From Stenogyne calaminthoides (Eukaryota; Streptophyta; Magnoliopsida; Lamiales; Lamiaceae): a stretch of 64,000 nt of DNA. The stretch lies in contig JBBCBC010000007.1 of NCBI GenBank assembly GCA_037126765.1, positions 41,333,394 to 41,397,393 of the forward strand, in the 5' to 3' direction. The notes under the pieces were generated by a model. That model was not told the origin of the DNA, did not search any database, and saw only the letters and a list, made by a program, of their open reading frames with translations. Every line of letters starts with the position of its first letter. Position 1 is the first letter of the stretch. This document shows positions 11,064 through 21,589 of the stretch, piece by piece. Both the position numbers and the translations under genes were made by a program.

Positions 11064-11337
11064 GGGTAAATTGTGTCAAATTTCCCTATGATTTGCAAAA
11101 TTGATTAAGACATGAAACCCCTTGTGGTTTTTTAATATGGGATTATGTCATTTTTCAACAAAAATGGTGGAAAAAACACAAAAAAACGAGTGTGTAATAC
11201 ACTTTTCATTATATCAACAAAAATTGGGGTTTTACACCATATTTATAAAATTACAAAGGGGTTTCACATAATTTTTAAAACACGGGGGGTTTGACGTCGA
11301 TTTTTCACACCGTGAGGGGGTTTGTCACAATTTACCC
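11064..11337. mobile_element. Mutator-type (MULE) MITE with perfect 10-bp TSD
   Basis: Inverted ends GGGTAAATTGTG and CACAATTTACCC bound a 274-bp non-coding element. Both sides carry the identical direct repeat AAAATATAAT (11054-11063 and 11338-11347). A 9-10 bp target duplication is characteristic of Mutator-like elements. The perfect duplication implies recent insertion. It lies upstream of the GST fragment at 11519. Confidence 0.85.
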
Positions 11338-11442
11338 AAAATATAATACTAATCCACTCTATCACACGCATTGATCAAGTAACAGGTTAAACAAAAGCAA
11401 AATTAAGAAAGAAAATTCAGTTAGAAAACAAGTTAGCCATCA

Positions 11443-11450
11443 CTATAAAT
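11443..11450 (+). promoter_or_regulatory. TATA box of GST fragment
   Basis: CTATAAAT lies 69 bp before the ATG at 11519, a normal spacing for a plant core promoter with a short leader. It suggests that the 5' end of this GST copy kept its own promoter. Confidence 0.5.
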
Positions 11451-11518
11451 TGAGAGCCCTCCAACCAAAACAAAAAAATCATAATTCTTGCATCTATAAA
11501 ATTTTACTAGTTAAGAAT

Positions 11519-11718
11519 ATGTCGGCAACGATGAGGCTACTTGGGGCTTGGCACAGCCCTTTTGTTAAGACAGCCCAAATGGTTCTGAAAATGAACGGAG
11601 TTAATAAATATGAATACTTTGAAGAAAATCTGTTCAAGGATGAAAAGTCCCAGCGATAAAGCGACGGTCCCCGTGCTCATACACCACGCCCAAACCATTG
11701 TTGGTCATTAAACACTTC
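11519..11718 (+). pseudogene. tau-class glutathione S-transferase, 5' end only
   Basis: The ATG at 11519 opens a frame reading MSATMRLLGAWHSPFVKTAQ, then MVLKMNGVNKYEYFEENLF. This is the start of the thioredoxin-like N-terminal domain of a tau GST, including the SPF(V) region with the catalytic Ser used to activate glutathione. The frame meets TAA at 11657-11659. The other frame continues the family pattern (VPVLIHHAQTIV, corresponding to the conserved KVPVLIHNGKP region) to a second stop at 11715-11717. Nothing further of exon 1 or exon 2 is seen before the RLP pseudogene. It is therefore a truncated, frameshifted copy, and it shows that the locus once held a GST cluster. Confidence 0.8.
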
Positions 11719-11879
11719 GACGATAAAAAACAAGAAAAAGAAAACATTGATGATCAAATTTCTTGGATCAACATTGATGCTATAAAATGTATTTGTTTTA
11801 ATTTGTTCTTCTTTAATTCATTCTTTTTTCTTTTATATATATAATAGCTAGCCACTAATGTCATAACTGATGATTTAGG

Positions 11880-12235
11880 GGAAAATGTTTTGAGTCCCTA
11901 ACTTTTTAGTCATCAACTTTTTGTTTTGGTGCTTTTGAATTTTACATTTTGATTTTTATCTGTAATTTTACACACTTTTGAGATTTTTGTCATTTTAACT
12001 TTTGAAATTTTAATTTTCATTCAATAACTTACATTTTTTTACTAATTTTTTATTTTGATTTATTAAGAAAATTAAAGTTTAAAAGTCGATAGGGCCAAAA
12101 AGTTAAACGTGTGTAAGTTAGAGAATAAAAATTAAAATTTAAAACTCAATAGGACTAAAAAGTTGAAAATGTATAAAGTACGTGACAAAAATCAAAATTT
12201 CAAAGTTAATAGATTCAAAATTAAAAAGTGATATA
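11880..12235. repeat. imperfect foldback sequence
   Basis: The left half (GTCCCTAACTTTTTAGTC, then TTTTGAAATTTTAATTTTCATTCAATAACTTAC) is roughly inverted in the right half (GTAAGTTAGAGAATAAAAATTAAAATTT, then CAATAGGACTAAAAAG). It resembles long-TIR foldbacks at 41050-42150 and about 42640-42860. No clear target duplication was seen. Confidence 0.4.
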
Positions 12236-12499
12236 ATTACTGAATGTAAAATATATGTTTCATTTCATTGTGATACACGCTTCGCTTTAATTTGTGGTTT
12301 TAAGGATTAGTTGTACCATATTAGTGGGACACAATTAATATTTATCAATAAAAACAATTAATATTCAATAAAAATAATTGAAGTTTATCAACTAATATAT
12401 TTTAATAAAATAATTAATATTATTTAATAAAATACTTGGCAGTTGGCACAATGCAACTGGTGTAATTTATCTAGTTATTGATATCCGTGGTATTCCCTT

Positions 12500-13800
12500 G
12501 ACAGGGCCGCTGCCTATTGAAATTCGTCTGAAACCATGTTGGAAAATATGGTCCTATTTTGCAACTTGCTATATCTATGTTTTCATGGATAAAATAGATG
12601 TCAGTTATAATAACTTTTCAGGCCCTCCATCCCAATAGTCATGTTGTTCAGTTGAACCACAATAGGTTTTTAGGATCAAATATTTGATCATTTATATGTA
12701 CATTTACAAATAATGATCTCGTTCTCCAACAACCAATTGGAAGGATTGTTGGGAGAAGATATGAAGGTTAGTAGTTGTCAATTTGAATAACAATCATCTT
12801 TCTGGTGGAATTCCACATGCTTTGGGCTCGTTACCCGAAGCTTTGAAGAATTGTCGACATTTGCAATAGATATCGGAGGCAATCAATTGACAGGAAATAT
12901 TCCACCATGGTTCGGTGAAGTCTATTCAAATATGACGTATCTTAGCTTACGTCGAAATAGGCTTTATGGTAGTATTCCTCCACAAATATGCAAACTAACT
13001 CTGCTTCAAATGTTGGATCTCTCTGGGAATAATATATCTGGAGAAATTCCCAAGTGCTTCAATAATTTTACTTCATTAGTTGACGAGTATACAACAGCTA
13101 ACCCCATAATTCGCATTCCCATCAATGGCAACGACTACATTGCCTACGATGGAAAAGGCCGTGATTCAGAGTACAAAAATATTTTTGGGACTTCTTAAGC
13201 TTATTGATCTTTCAAGCAATGTTATAGGTGGATGCATCCCGAAACGTTTTTTTCAATTTGAGGGGACTGGTTTCTTTAAACTTATCAAAAAATAGTCTGG
13301 CAGGAAACATAAATCCGAATATTGGTGAGATGAAGATGTTAGAATGTCTTGATCTATCGCTAAATCAACTCTCGGGTGCGATACCCATTGGCTTGGCGCA
13401 ACTGTCTTTTTTGAATGTTCTTGATTTGTCAAACAATAATTTGTCGGGCAAGATTCCAACGAGTACTCAACTACAAAGCTTCAATGAATCATCCTTTGTT
13501 GAAAATTTTGAACTATGTGGGAAACCTCTCAAGGTGTGCTCAAAGGACGACCTAAGGCCATCCATCACTGTTGTCGAAGAAGATATGGAGGAAGAAAATG
13601 ACGGACTTTTTGGCCTATGTTTTATGCAAGAAGTTGGTATATCACTGGCTTTTGGGTTCATTATTGGATTTTGGGGAGCAATTTGTTCTTTGTTGATGAA
13701 GAAATCTTGGAGAAGTGCATTCTTTAACTTCTTCGAGTCAATTGGAGATTGGTTGTTTGTTACTACAACTCTGTTTCTTAACAAATTCAGATGGAAGTGA
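12500..13800 (+). pseudogene. LRR receptor-like protein pseudogene 1 (5'-truncated)
   Basis: Only the 3' half of an extracellular-LRR receptor-like protein remains. LRR units are visible in pieces from about 12580 (DVSYNNFSG), then at 12851-13198 (LSLRRNRLYGSIPPQICKL, MLDLSGNNISGEIPKCF) and 13228-13797 (LVSLNLSKNSLAGNI, CLDLSLNQLSGAIP, VLDLSNNNLSGKIP). An acidic juxtamembrane stretch (EEDMEEENDG), one membrane helix with a GFIIG motif and a short basic tail (KKSWRSAFFNFF) follow to TGA at 13798-13800. There is no kinase, as in the Cf/EIX2-type RLPs that act with SOBIR1-like kinases in immunity. Stops near 12640, frameshifts near 13185 and 13245, and a large internal deletion make it non-functional. 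The closest relative is RLP 2 at 16665-19289. Confidence 0.85.
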
Positions 13801-14700
13801 ACTCAAGGTAACTCACTACTTTTATGTGTTTATCTTCATATTGTTCAATTTCTTGTAATTAATGTCATATGGATATTTTATGAAAAAAATATTCCCTTTA
13901 TGCATAGGTTGTAAAGTATGATACTATAACATTTGAAAGATGCAAGCTCTTTGAAATTTGTATTACAGTTCATCTTCCAGGTCACGGTATTGTTCATCTT
14001 CTCTTACTCTCAGCTATTTAATCTTCTATGTGTTTCTTACTTACACCCACATTATCATTGTTTTTAACTTTATAAGTATAAACGGCTAGCAAAATTGCTT
14101 ATATATATTTATTAAATGCACACCTCATATTTTCAGATGTAACTATTCTCTGAAGACATGCAAAGTTCGTGAGGCGTCAAATGGATTGAACAAAACAAAT
14201 CATAGGCAAGATTCAACAGCTTCTAAAATTATGTATTTACATTCTTAAGGGTTCGCAAACGCCACACTATTTATTAGTTTGTTTGGAAAAGTTGAATATT
14301 TCTATTAATTTCCAATTTTGCATTGCCAATTAACGGTAAATGAAGGATATTTATATGTGTATGTGGGAAAAAAATCAATTGTATCTTTTCACACCTATAA
14401 TTCAATTGCAAACGATATTCAGTTATACAAACTTCTAACAATCTAGCCAACTGTAAACATAAGCAGGTAAGTAGTCTAAGTAAACCATTCATGTTGTATT
14501 CACTAAACATATTCATTGCAATGCATACGCAAAAATTCATTCCTTAGAAAAGAAGAAACGATGAGCCCATTACGCAACCACGCCATTATATATCATCTAC
14601 CCAATAAATTACTGCATAACTTACGCAGTATTAGAGCAGGAAAATGTTTGCAAGGTTATAGTCTCCTCTCCAACGTCACCCCATATTGTAGTCGATGAAT
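13801..14700 (+). repeat. 3' flank shared with RLP 2
   Basis: The sequence after the stop (CAAGGTAACTCACTACTTTTATG, then a TTTCAGATGTAAC acceptor-like site at about 14136) recurs after RLP 2 at 19290-19440. It continues at 20834-21200 after the family-B insertion. This includes the distinctive GTTTGCAAACGCCA and GGTAAATGAAGGATATTTATA stretches. It probably represents the 3' UTR with an intron plus downstream DNA duplicated together with the gene. Confidence 0.7.
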
Positions 14701-14770
14701 CATTTTAATAGTCTGATCTGCATTGCCTACTTTATCTGATTATAAAATGTTAGAATTATCTATAGACAAA

Positions 14771-14908
14771 AACTCATATGAGACGGTCTCATGCATGAGA
14801 CAAGATACAACCTAGCACAAATCACACTCACCCCTCCCAAAATGCTAAAGCGTCAATGCCCAACTTATGTCTCGTCTCACCATGAGACGGTCTTATGCAA
14901 GTGTCTCT
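14771..14908. repeat. small palindromic repeat with GAGACGGTCTCAT ends
   Basis: TGAGACGGTCTCATGCATGAGAC near 14779 and GTCTCGTCTCACCATGAGACGGTCTTATGC near 14869 form short internal palindromes. Similar GAGACGGTCTCA modules are common in eudicot repeats. The family is not determined. Confidence 0.4.
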
Positions 14909-15145
14909 CTTGTCCCAAGGGTACGAATTTTTTATTCAGTAAGGGTGGCGAAATTTTAGAATCCCAACGAAGGTGAAATGATAAAATTTTACGATTTTAA
15001 AGTATAAAAATAATTTTTTTGAAATATATAGTACAAAAAAATTTCATCCCATAGGGGGCGATCGCCCCGGTGCCCCCCTAAATCCATCCCTGAATATGAC
15101 TCTAATAAAATCTTCCACCTGCATGACACAATGTTAATGAATAAG

Positions 15146-15279
15146 TATTGAATTTCAAAACTTCCAGGGAGATTACTCGATTTCCGGCTTATTCAATTGT
15201 TAAAGAATTCATTATTGAATTTCAAAACTTCCTGGGAGATTACTCGATTTCGGGCTTATTCAATTGTTAAAGAATTGAT
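15146..15279. repeat. 67-bp tandem duplication
   Basis: Two adjacent copies start TATTGAATTTCAAAACTTCC at 15146 and 15213. They differ at only a few bases (CCAGGG/CCTGGG, TTCCGGC/TTCGGGC). Confidence 0.85.
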
Positions 15280-15453
15280 TTGCTCTTTTTTTTCTTGAAA
15301 TTGTTAAAGTGCAGTGTTACAAAATAATACTAGATCTCTCCTTCCCGAATTTAATAATACTTTTGCTAAAACGGTCTCCAGAATTCGTTGGAACATTTCC
15401 TAAAAAAAAAATAAAGCAACTACATTATTTTAAATTTTATCCAAAAACATTTA

Positions 15454-15807
15454 GGACATGTTTGTTTCGCGACTATCCCTTACGGGATTTTCGGACTTTC
15501 TGATCTCAAACCCTTTGTTTTGAAACTTAAAGTAAGGATTTTGAAATCCTATTAACTCTACTCTATTTCATCACCAATTACTAATCTACTTTTTATTCTC
15601 TCTATACACTCACATCATCTACTTTTTTATTCTCTCAATACACTCAAAATAATATAATAATATTACATCAATCAATTTTTCTATCATCCTACCCTATAAA
15701 ATCCCACAATAAATATACATCTTAACTATTTATCAAGATTTTGAAATTCTAGGACTTCAAAGTCCCGAATTTCTCACGCCCACTATAAGTCCAAAACAAA
15801 CATGCCC
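15454..15807. mobile_element. Harbinger/Tourist-type MITE, diverged relative of 4222-4581
   Basis: The ends GGACATGTTTGTTTCG and CCAAAACAAACATGCCC are inverted and flanked by TTA (15451-15453 and 15808-15810). The interior shares the ATTTTGAAATTCTAGGACTTCAAAGTC style of the other family members. Confidence 0.75.
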
Positions 15808-15954
15808 TTAAAAAATTACACACAATGTCATTACTTTTCTCATATTAAAGTCAATTTTATTATCTTTTATTTACATCACATGTCATTATTTTACCATTTA
15901 CACCCTCCACAAAAAGCAACTTATACTAATAAACAAGTCCCCCATTAGAGTGGA

Positions 15955-16246
15955 ATCTAATGTGCACCGGATGCACCGCAAAAACTCATAAATAAGATTT
16001 TTTAAAACGATGCAACTATACAAAAATAGAAACGTGCAACTATTTCAAACAAAAGCATGCAACTATGTTCCCATATTAACAATTGCACTTTTCTGTGTAA
16101 ATAAGTCGCATTTTTCAGCATAACAAGTTGCACGCTTCTAAAATGCACTATGAGTGCACGATGAATCCGAGTGCATACAAGACCTAGCCCCTCATTAAAC
16201 TCCGCACAAACAGTAAATGTGTCATTAAGTCCAGGACGGAGGGAGT
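15955..16246. repeat. dispersed repeat plus an orphan Stowaway end
   Basis: GTGCAACTATTTCAAAC, CGCATTTTTCAGCAT and a GTGCAC-rich edge match the order seen at 5085-5300. A Stowaway-like GGACGGAGGGAG is at about 16233-16245 with no convincing opposite end, possibly because of the repeat inserted between. Confidence 0.4.
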
Positions 16247-16664
16247 AGCAATTTAACTATGTCGGGTCGACTATATGTAGAATACTTCAAATTAAATAAT
16301 TTTTATGATGTAAATAATTCTCATACCTCTGATATTTCTTATTGATATAAATAATTATTGAGTTATGTAAATAACCATTTAGGATGAAAAATATAAGGAT
16401 CGGTTGGTTAAGGTCACCATAAATTTTGGAAGGTACGTACACGGTACAGATGCCACCTGTTCAGATCACTTAAATGGATCCTCAAGTTGAAAAAGTCAGC
16501 ACGACTATGGAGGGAAATATCTGACACTGTCTTAAAGGTTGACTTGCACCGGGTCTTTGAAGCAAAGCATCTTCAAGTCTTTAAATAGTTAATTGGTTAA
16601 GCACATAATTCGTATATAGTATTCTACACTTTGTAACATTGATCCTTAAAAAAAAAAAAATAAA

Positions 16665-19289
16665 ATGGTCCATCACAAAAAAATATACCACTATTTTATT
16701 TCTTAGCCTGTTAATGGTTATGATAGTTTTCATGGAATCTGATTTTCAATTTGCTTTGGGAGAAACATTAACAAGGTGTGCAGACAGTGAGAGGCAAGCT
16801 CTTCTGGTGTTCAAACAAGGCCTAGTAGACGAAAACGACGTTCTGTCGTCACAAAAAAGAATGCTGCAAATGGCGTGGCATCCGAAGCAGCAACGCCTCT
16901 GGCCACGTGGTTTCTCTCCGACTTCAAGATTTATCTTTGGGAGGTAAGATTAGTTCTTCGTTAAATCATTTGATTGAATTGGACCTAAGTGACAACGATT
17001 TATCGGGGAGAATTCCTCCTCAGTTAGGAAACCTTACAAACTTGAAAAGACTTGAGCTCGCGGGCTCCCGCCACCTCTGGTCAGAGAATCTGTATTGGCT
17101 TTCTAGCCTCTCGTTGTTATCGCATGTTGATTTGCTTTGGCACAAACATAAGTGATACCAATTTGCTACGACACGTAGTGCAGGAACTGTACTTGACGGA
17201 CTGTAAGCCTACTGATCATCATGTTCCAATCTCTACTGCCCTCTCTTTTTTAACTCCTCCGCCTCGATTTGTCTCGTAACCAACTCACTTCATCCACGTT
17301 GCGCTTTCTGTTAAGCAACTTAAGAGCGAAGTTTTGTTGTTTTAGACATGTCGGAAAAATAAACTTAATGGTCCAATTCCGGATGCCTTAGGAAGACTGA
17401 CTTCTCTCCAATTTCTTTCTCTTCATGATAACATGCTTGAAGGTGGGATTCTGATATCTTTCGGTAATTTCAGTCATTTGCAAACTCTGTTAATCTCGGA
17501 TAATAACTTGGGGGTTCCGTTTGAGGAATTACTCGGGAACCTATCTTCTTCCGCGCAATTGATGGTTCTACTGCTATCGAATTCTCAACTTACGGGGACA
17601 ATCCCTGCATCAAGTCTTGCAAGACTTTCCAAGCTTGAAATTTTGTATCTGTCTTCTAATTCTTTGCCAAGGCACAATATCTGAGGCTCATTTTATCACA
17701 CTTCACAATTTGAAGGGATTGGATCTATCCTCAAATTCATTGACCCTCGACTTGAGCCCTGATTGGATTCCTCCCTTTCGTTTACAAGCTTTACTTTTAT
17801 CAGGGTGCAACGTCGGCCCATCTTTCCCAACATGGCTTCAGACTCAGATAGATTATATTAGGCTTGATCTTTCCAATAATGGTATTTCGTATGAAGTACC
17901 AAAATGGTTTTGGAACTTGACTACTCATATATCGTACTTAAATCTCTCCCATAATCAGATGAGTGGCACAATTCCTGATTTGTCGTCATCCAATTACATT
18001 AGCAGAATAGATGTTAGTGATAATAAGTTTTCAGGCCCTCTGCCTTTTCTCTATCCTAGTACTCTAGTTGTTCAACTGAGCCAAAACAGGTTTTCGGGAT
18101 CAAATATTTCACCTTTTGTCTGCACATTTACCAATAGGGATTTTATGTTTCTTGATCTCTCCGATTACCAGTTAGAAGGGATGCTTCCCGACTGATGGGA
18201 GAACGTAACAGGGTTAGTGGTTCTGAATTTGAATAGCAATAATCTTTCTGGTAGAATTCCACGTTCTTTGGGCTCTTTATCCAAACTCAAAACGCTGCAC
18301 TTGCGAGGTAATAATGTGTCTGGGGAGTTACCCCCAAGTTTGAAGAATTGTCAACTTCTGCAGCTAATAGATATTGGAGGCAATCAATTAGCCGGGACTA
18401 TCCCGCCAAGGTTAGGTGAACTCTATGCAAATATGAAGTATCTTAGCTTGCGTCGAAATAGATTTTATGGTGGCATTCCTCTAGAAATATGCAAATTAGC
18501 TATGATTCAAATGTTGGATCTCTCTGAAAATAACATATCTGGAAAAATTCCCCAGTGCTTTGACAATTTTACATCATTGATTAGCACTAACAGAACAACT
18601 ATCACCACGATTCAAACCCTTTGATAATAACGACTATGTTGACTATCGTTAGTTAACTGGAAAAATCGGGAATCAAGCTACAAAAGTACTTTGGGACTTC
18701 TTACGCTTATTGATCTTTCAAGCAACAAATTAGTTGGAAGCATTCCCAGAGCGTTTTCCAATATGAAGGGGCTGGTTTCTTTGAACCTGTCGAGGAATGG
18801 TCTAACGGGAAACATGGATTCGAATATTGGTGAAATGCAGATGTTAGAATGTCTTGATCTGTCACGAAACCAACTCACGGGTGAGATACCCGTTGGGTTG
18901 CCACGATTACATTTTCTGGCCGTTCTTGATTTGGCTAACAATTTATCTCAAAAATCCCAACAAGTACTCAACTACAGAGCTTCAACGAATCGGCTTTTGC
19001 TGGGAATTCTGAACTGTGTGGGAAACCTCTCAAGTTGTGCCCAGAAAACGACAACACTACTGTTGGAGAAGATATGAAAGAAGAAAATGATGGACTTTTT
19101 GGCCTATCTTTTATGCAAGAAGTTGGTATAACACTTGTGTTTGGGTTCATTGTTGGATTTTGGGGAGCAGTTGGCTCTTTGTTGATGAAGAAATCTTGGA
19201 GAAGTGCATTCTTTAACTTCTTTGATGCCATTGGAGATTGGTTGTGTGAAACTACAACTCCGTTTCTGAACAAGTTCAGACAGAAGTGA
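16665..19289 (+). pseudogene. LRR receptor-like protein pseudogene 2 (near full length)
   Basis: The likely ATG is at 16665 (MVHHKK), but the A7 run at 16677-16683 puts it out of frame with the signal peptide (TTILFLSLLMVMIVFM). That is followed by the LRRNT region (RCADSERQALLVFKQGL). LRRs run from about 16907 (SLRLQDLSLGGKI, LIELDLSDNDLSGRIP) through 17433-17684, 17680-18192 and 18217-18621 to 18691-18960. Near the end come the acidic KEENDG stretch, one membrane helix with GFIVG (a GxxxG-type motif), and a short basic tail ending FLNKFRQK before TGA at 19287-19289. Breaks include frameshifts near 16870, 17150-17420, 17680 and 18945, a TGA at 18193-18195 where a Cys codon is expected in LPDxW, and stops at 18622-18630. 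It is a decayed surface immune receptor of the EIX2/Cf type without a kinase. Confidence 0.88.
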
Positions 19290-19442
19290 ACTGATCAAGG
19301 TAACTCACTACTTTTATGTGTTTTATCTTCATATTGTGCTTTATAAAATCAAAATTTAGATGATTCGGATTCTAATTCTTAGTCCTTTCATACTTAAATG
19401 CACGCCTCATATTTTCAGATGTAACTACTCTCACGACATGCA

Positions 19443-19870
19443 TGTTGGGTTATAGAGCCCGAGTGAACGGGGATCTCAGGCGCGGGAGGCGCCGACCGAA
19501 GCTCGAGGTCGACGGTGTGTGCTCGGGCGAAATTTTTTTGCAACGGTGAGAAGGCGCCGAGCAAGGTTGTCGATCGAAGTAACCGCCGCTCGACTAAGAG
19601 GTCGAGCGGTTCCGAGGCCCCCAGACTGAGGCCCGGCCATTTTTAGGGTTTCGCCAAAGATGGGCCAAACCTGGTTTCTATTATAAATATCCCCGACCCC
19701 ATTGTATCTTGCAGACTACTTGCACTATCTTATACGATATAGTAGATCTCCAGTTTGGTAGTGCCCCCTGGATGTAGTCGTAAGATGACTAACCGGGTAA
19801 CCAAATTGTTTGTTCGTGATTCGTTGTTTTCATTATTTTTCTCCTATAATTGCTTGTTTAAAATTCTAAA
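19443..19870 (+). repeat. 5' LTR of family-B element
   Basis: It starts TGTTGGG, has a GC-rich U3 with GGCGCCGA and TCGAGC repeats, a hairpin at 19586-19609 and TATAAATA at about 19683. It ends near TTCTAAAAT, where the terminal CA is mutated. It is about 80% like 20395-20833 by eye. Confidence 0.75.
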
Positions 19871-20283
19871 ATAACCTATCGTAGCATCGCTCAAGGAATC
19901 TGGGGAGCAATAATGGTGGGCGAAGGAAATTGTCCGCTGAGAAGGTTGATGGAACGGATTTCGGATTTGTCGCTCGGTATGTAGCGGGCACAACCACCGA
20001 ACGCCCGAGAACGCATAAGGCGCCATCGAGCAAAATTTGGTTGGTCGGCGGAACCGGCTTCGACCCCGTGTCGGCGGGTTGCAAGGGGTCATGAGTATGG
20101 GCGTTGTTTGAGTAGGTGGTCGATGCAAGATCAAGATGGCGCTGACACGGGTCGAGATCGTTATGTCGCGGTTGGATGCAAGATCAAGATAGGGCGCCGA
20201 CACGGATTTGTGATCGCCAGATCGGGTTGGATGAGAGATTGGGAAGACGAGTTTCGGGTTAGATGGAGTCTCCGGTGGGAGAT

Positions 20284-20394
20284 TGTTGGGATTGTTGGAG
20301 TCTGAGTTGGCGGAAATGAGTCGAGGGAGGACAAGACGTTCGACCTAGTTGAGGTCGTGCGCACTTCCGCTCGATGTCGATCTCGGTGGGAGAT
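20284..20394 (+). repeat. extra LTR start plus purine tract
   Basis: TGTTGGGATTGTTGGAGTC follows a purine tract, resembles the family-A LTR start, and breaks off at a second purine tract after 111 bp. It could be a partial tandem duplication or an inter-element recombination product. Confidence 0.6.
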
Positions 20395-20833
20395 TGTTGG
20401 GTTATGGAGCCTCCGGGAAGCGAACGGGATGCGGCGCGTGAGGCGCCGACCCGATTCTCGAGGTCGAGCAGGTGCTCTGGCCCCCCTGTTACCCAGCCCC
20501 GGTGAGAAGGCGCCGAGCAAAGGGTGTTGATCGAGGAACCGCTCGACCAAGGGCTGAGGTCGAGCCGGTTACGAATAGCCCGTATTTTTAGGGCCCAGAT
20601 TCATCTTAGGGTTCGGCGGGATGGGCGAAAACTGGGTTTCTATTATAAAATACCTCGACTCCCCATTGTATCTTTGCACTTCTTGCTTTATCTTGCTCGT
20701 ATATAGTAGATCTCTCCTGGCATAGTGTCCCCTGCACGTAGTCATTCCTCAAGAACCGAGTAACCAAATTGTTTTGTCTCTAAATTCGTAATTCCATTAT
20801 TTTCTCTCATAATTGCTTGTTTAAATTCTAACA
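20395..20833 (+). repeat. 3' LTR of family-B element
   Basis: It starts TGTTGGGTTATGGAGCC and ends TTTAAATTCTAACA. A hairpin ACCGCTCGACC/GGTCGAGCCGGT is at 20538-20569 and TATAAAATA at about 20644. Confidence 0.8.
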
Positions 20834-21210
20834 ACGCCAAAAGTTCAAGGCAAGTGGATTGAATATTTATACGCTTCAATTTAATAGCTTTTAGAATCAC
20901 CTATGTACAATGTTAAGAGTTTGCAAACGCCAGCATCATTGTTAGTTTGTTTGAAATGTATAATATTTCTATTACATTGTTAATTCATGGTAAATGAAGG
21001 ATATTTATATATGTTGTGTGCCGAAAAAAATAAAATAAGGATTATATCATTTTTACCCATAATTCAATTGCAAACAATATCAGGTTATACAAGCTTCTAA
21101 CAGTCTATATATTTATATGCAAAAATATCATTCCTTCGAAATAAGAAAAGTTATATATCATCTACCAAATAATTAGAGCAGGACAAATCATCGTCTTAAA
21201 CTTTTTGATT
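20834..21210 (+). repeat. displaced 3' flank of RLP 2
   Basis: This continues the homology to 14160-14640 (AGTTTGCAAACGCCA, GGTAAATGAAGGATATTTATAT, CATAATTCAATTGCAAAC) after the family-B insertion. It proves the insertion post-dates the RLP duplication. Confidence 0.7.
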
Positions 21211-21589
21211 ACTGAAGGAAGTAACAAATGCTCCCATATGATGTGTACGGCCTCTGCTTATTAATGTGTAAAAAAGTATCGAAGGGGGTGTATTGGTTGT
21301 AGAATCATATATGATTTTTTAGACTTTTAAAGTTTGGGGATATTCAATATGAATTTTTAAAAAGTCTTTTAAAATCCTGGAGGTATTCAATACTAGATTT
21401 TAAAAAGTCTTAAAAATCTTTTATGTATTCAATGTTTCATGAATTTTAATACTCTATAGATTTTATTTGATTCTCTTCCAAAAAATATGAATAAATTTCA
21501 CTCTCCAAAATCTCTTCCGACAACCAAAGATTTCAACGTATTCTCTCGAAGGACTCTAAAAAGCGAAAGGTCGAAAAGAAAAAAACATT

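Larger units (their letters stand above)
19443..20833 (+). mobile_element. family-B copia element with large internal deletion
   Basis: A 5' LTR starts TGTTGGGTTATAGAGCC at 19443 and ends near 19870. A degraded primer-binding region and about 70 codons resembling the start of copia gag (GGAGCAATAATGGTGGGC onward, 19912-20000) follow. The remaining interior, to about 20270, is unrecognised and has no pol. Purine tracts GGTGGGAGA occur twice, at about 20273 and 20386, each followed by an LTR start (20284 and 20395). The full 3' LTR runs 20395-20833, ending TTCTAACA. No clean target duplication was seen. It interrupts the 3' flank of RLP 2. Confidence 0.8.

Noticed and set aside
20161..20550. 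129-codon minus-strand frame, Arg/Pro-rich
   Set aside because: It lies entirely within the family-B copia element and its LTR. The composition reflects the GC-rich U3 repeats.
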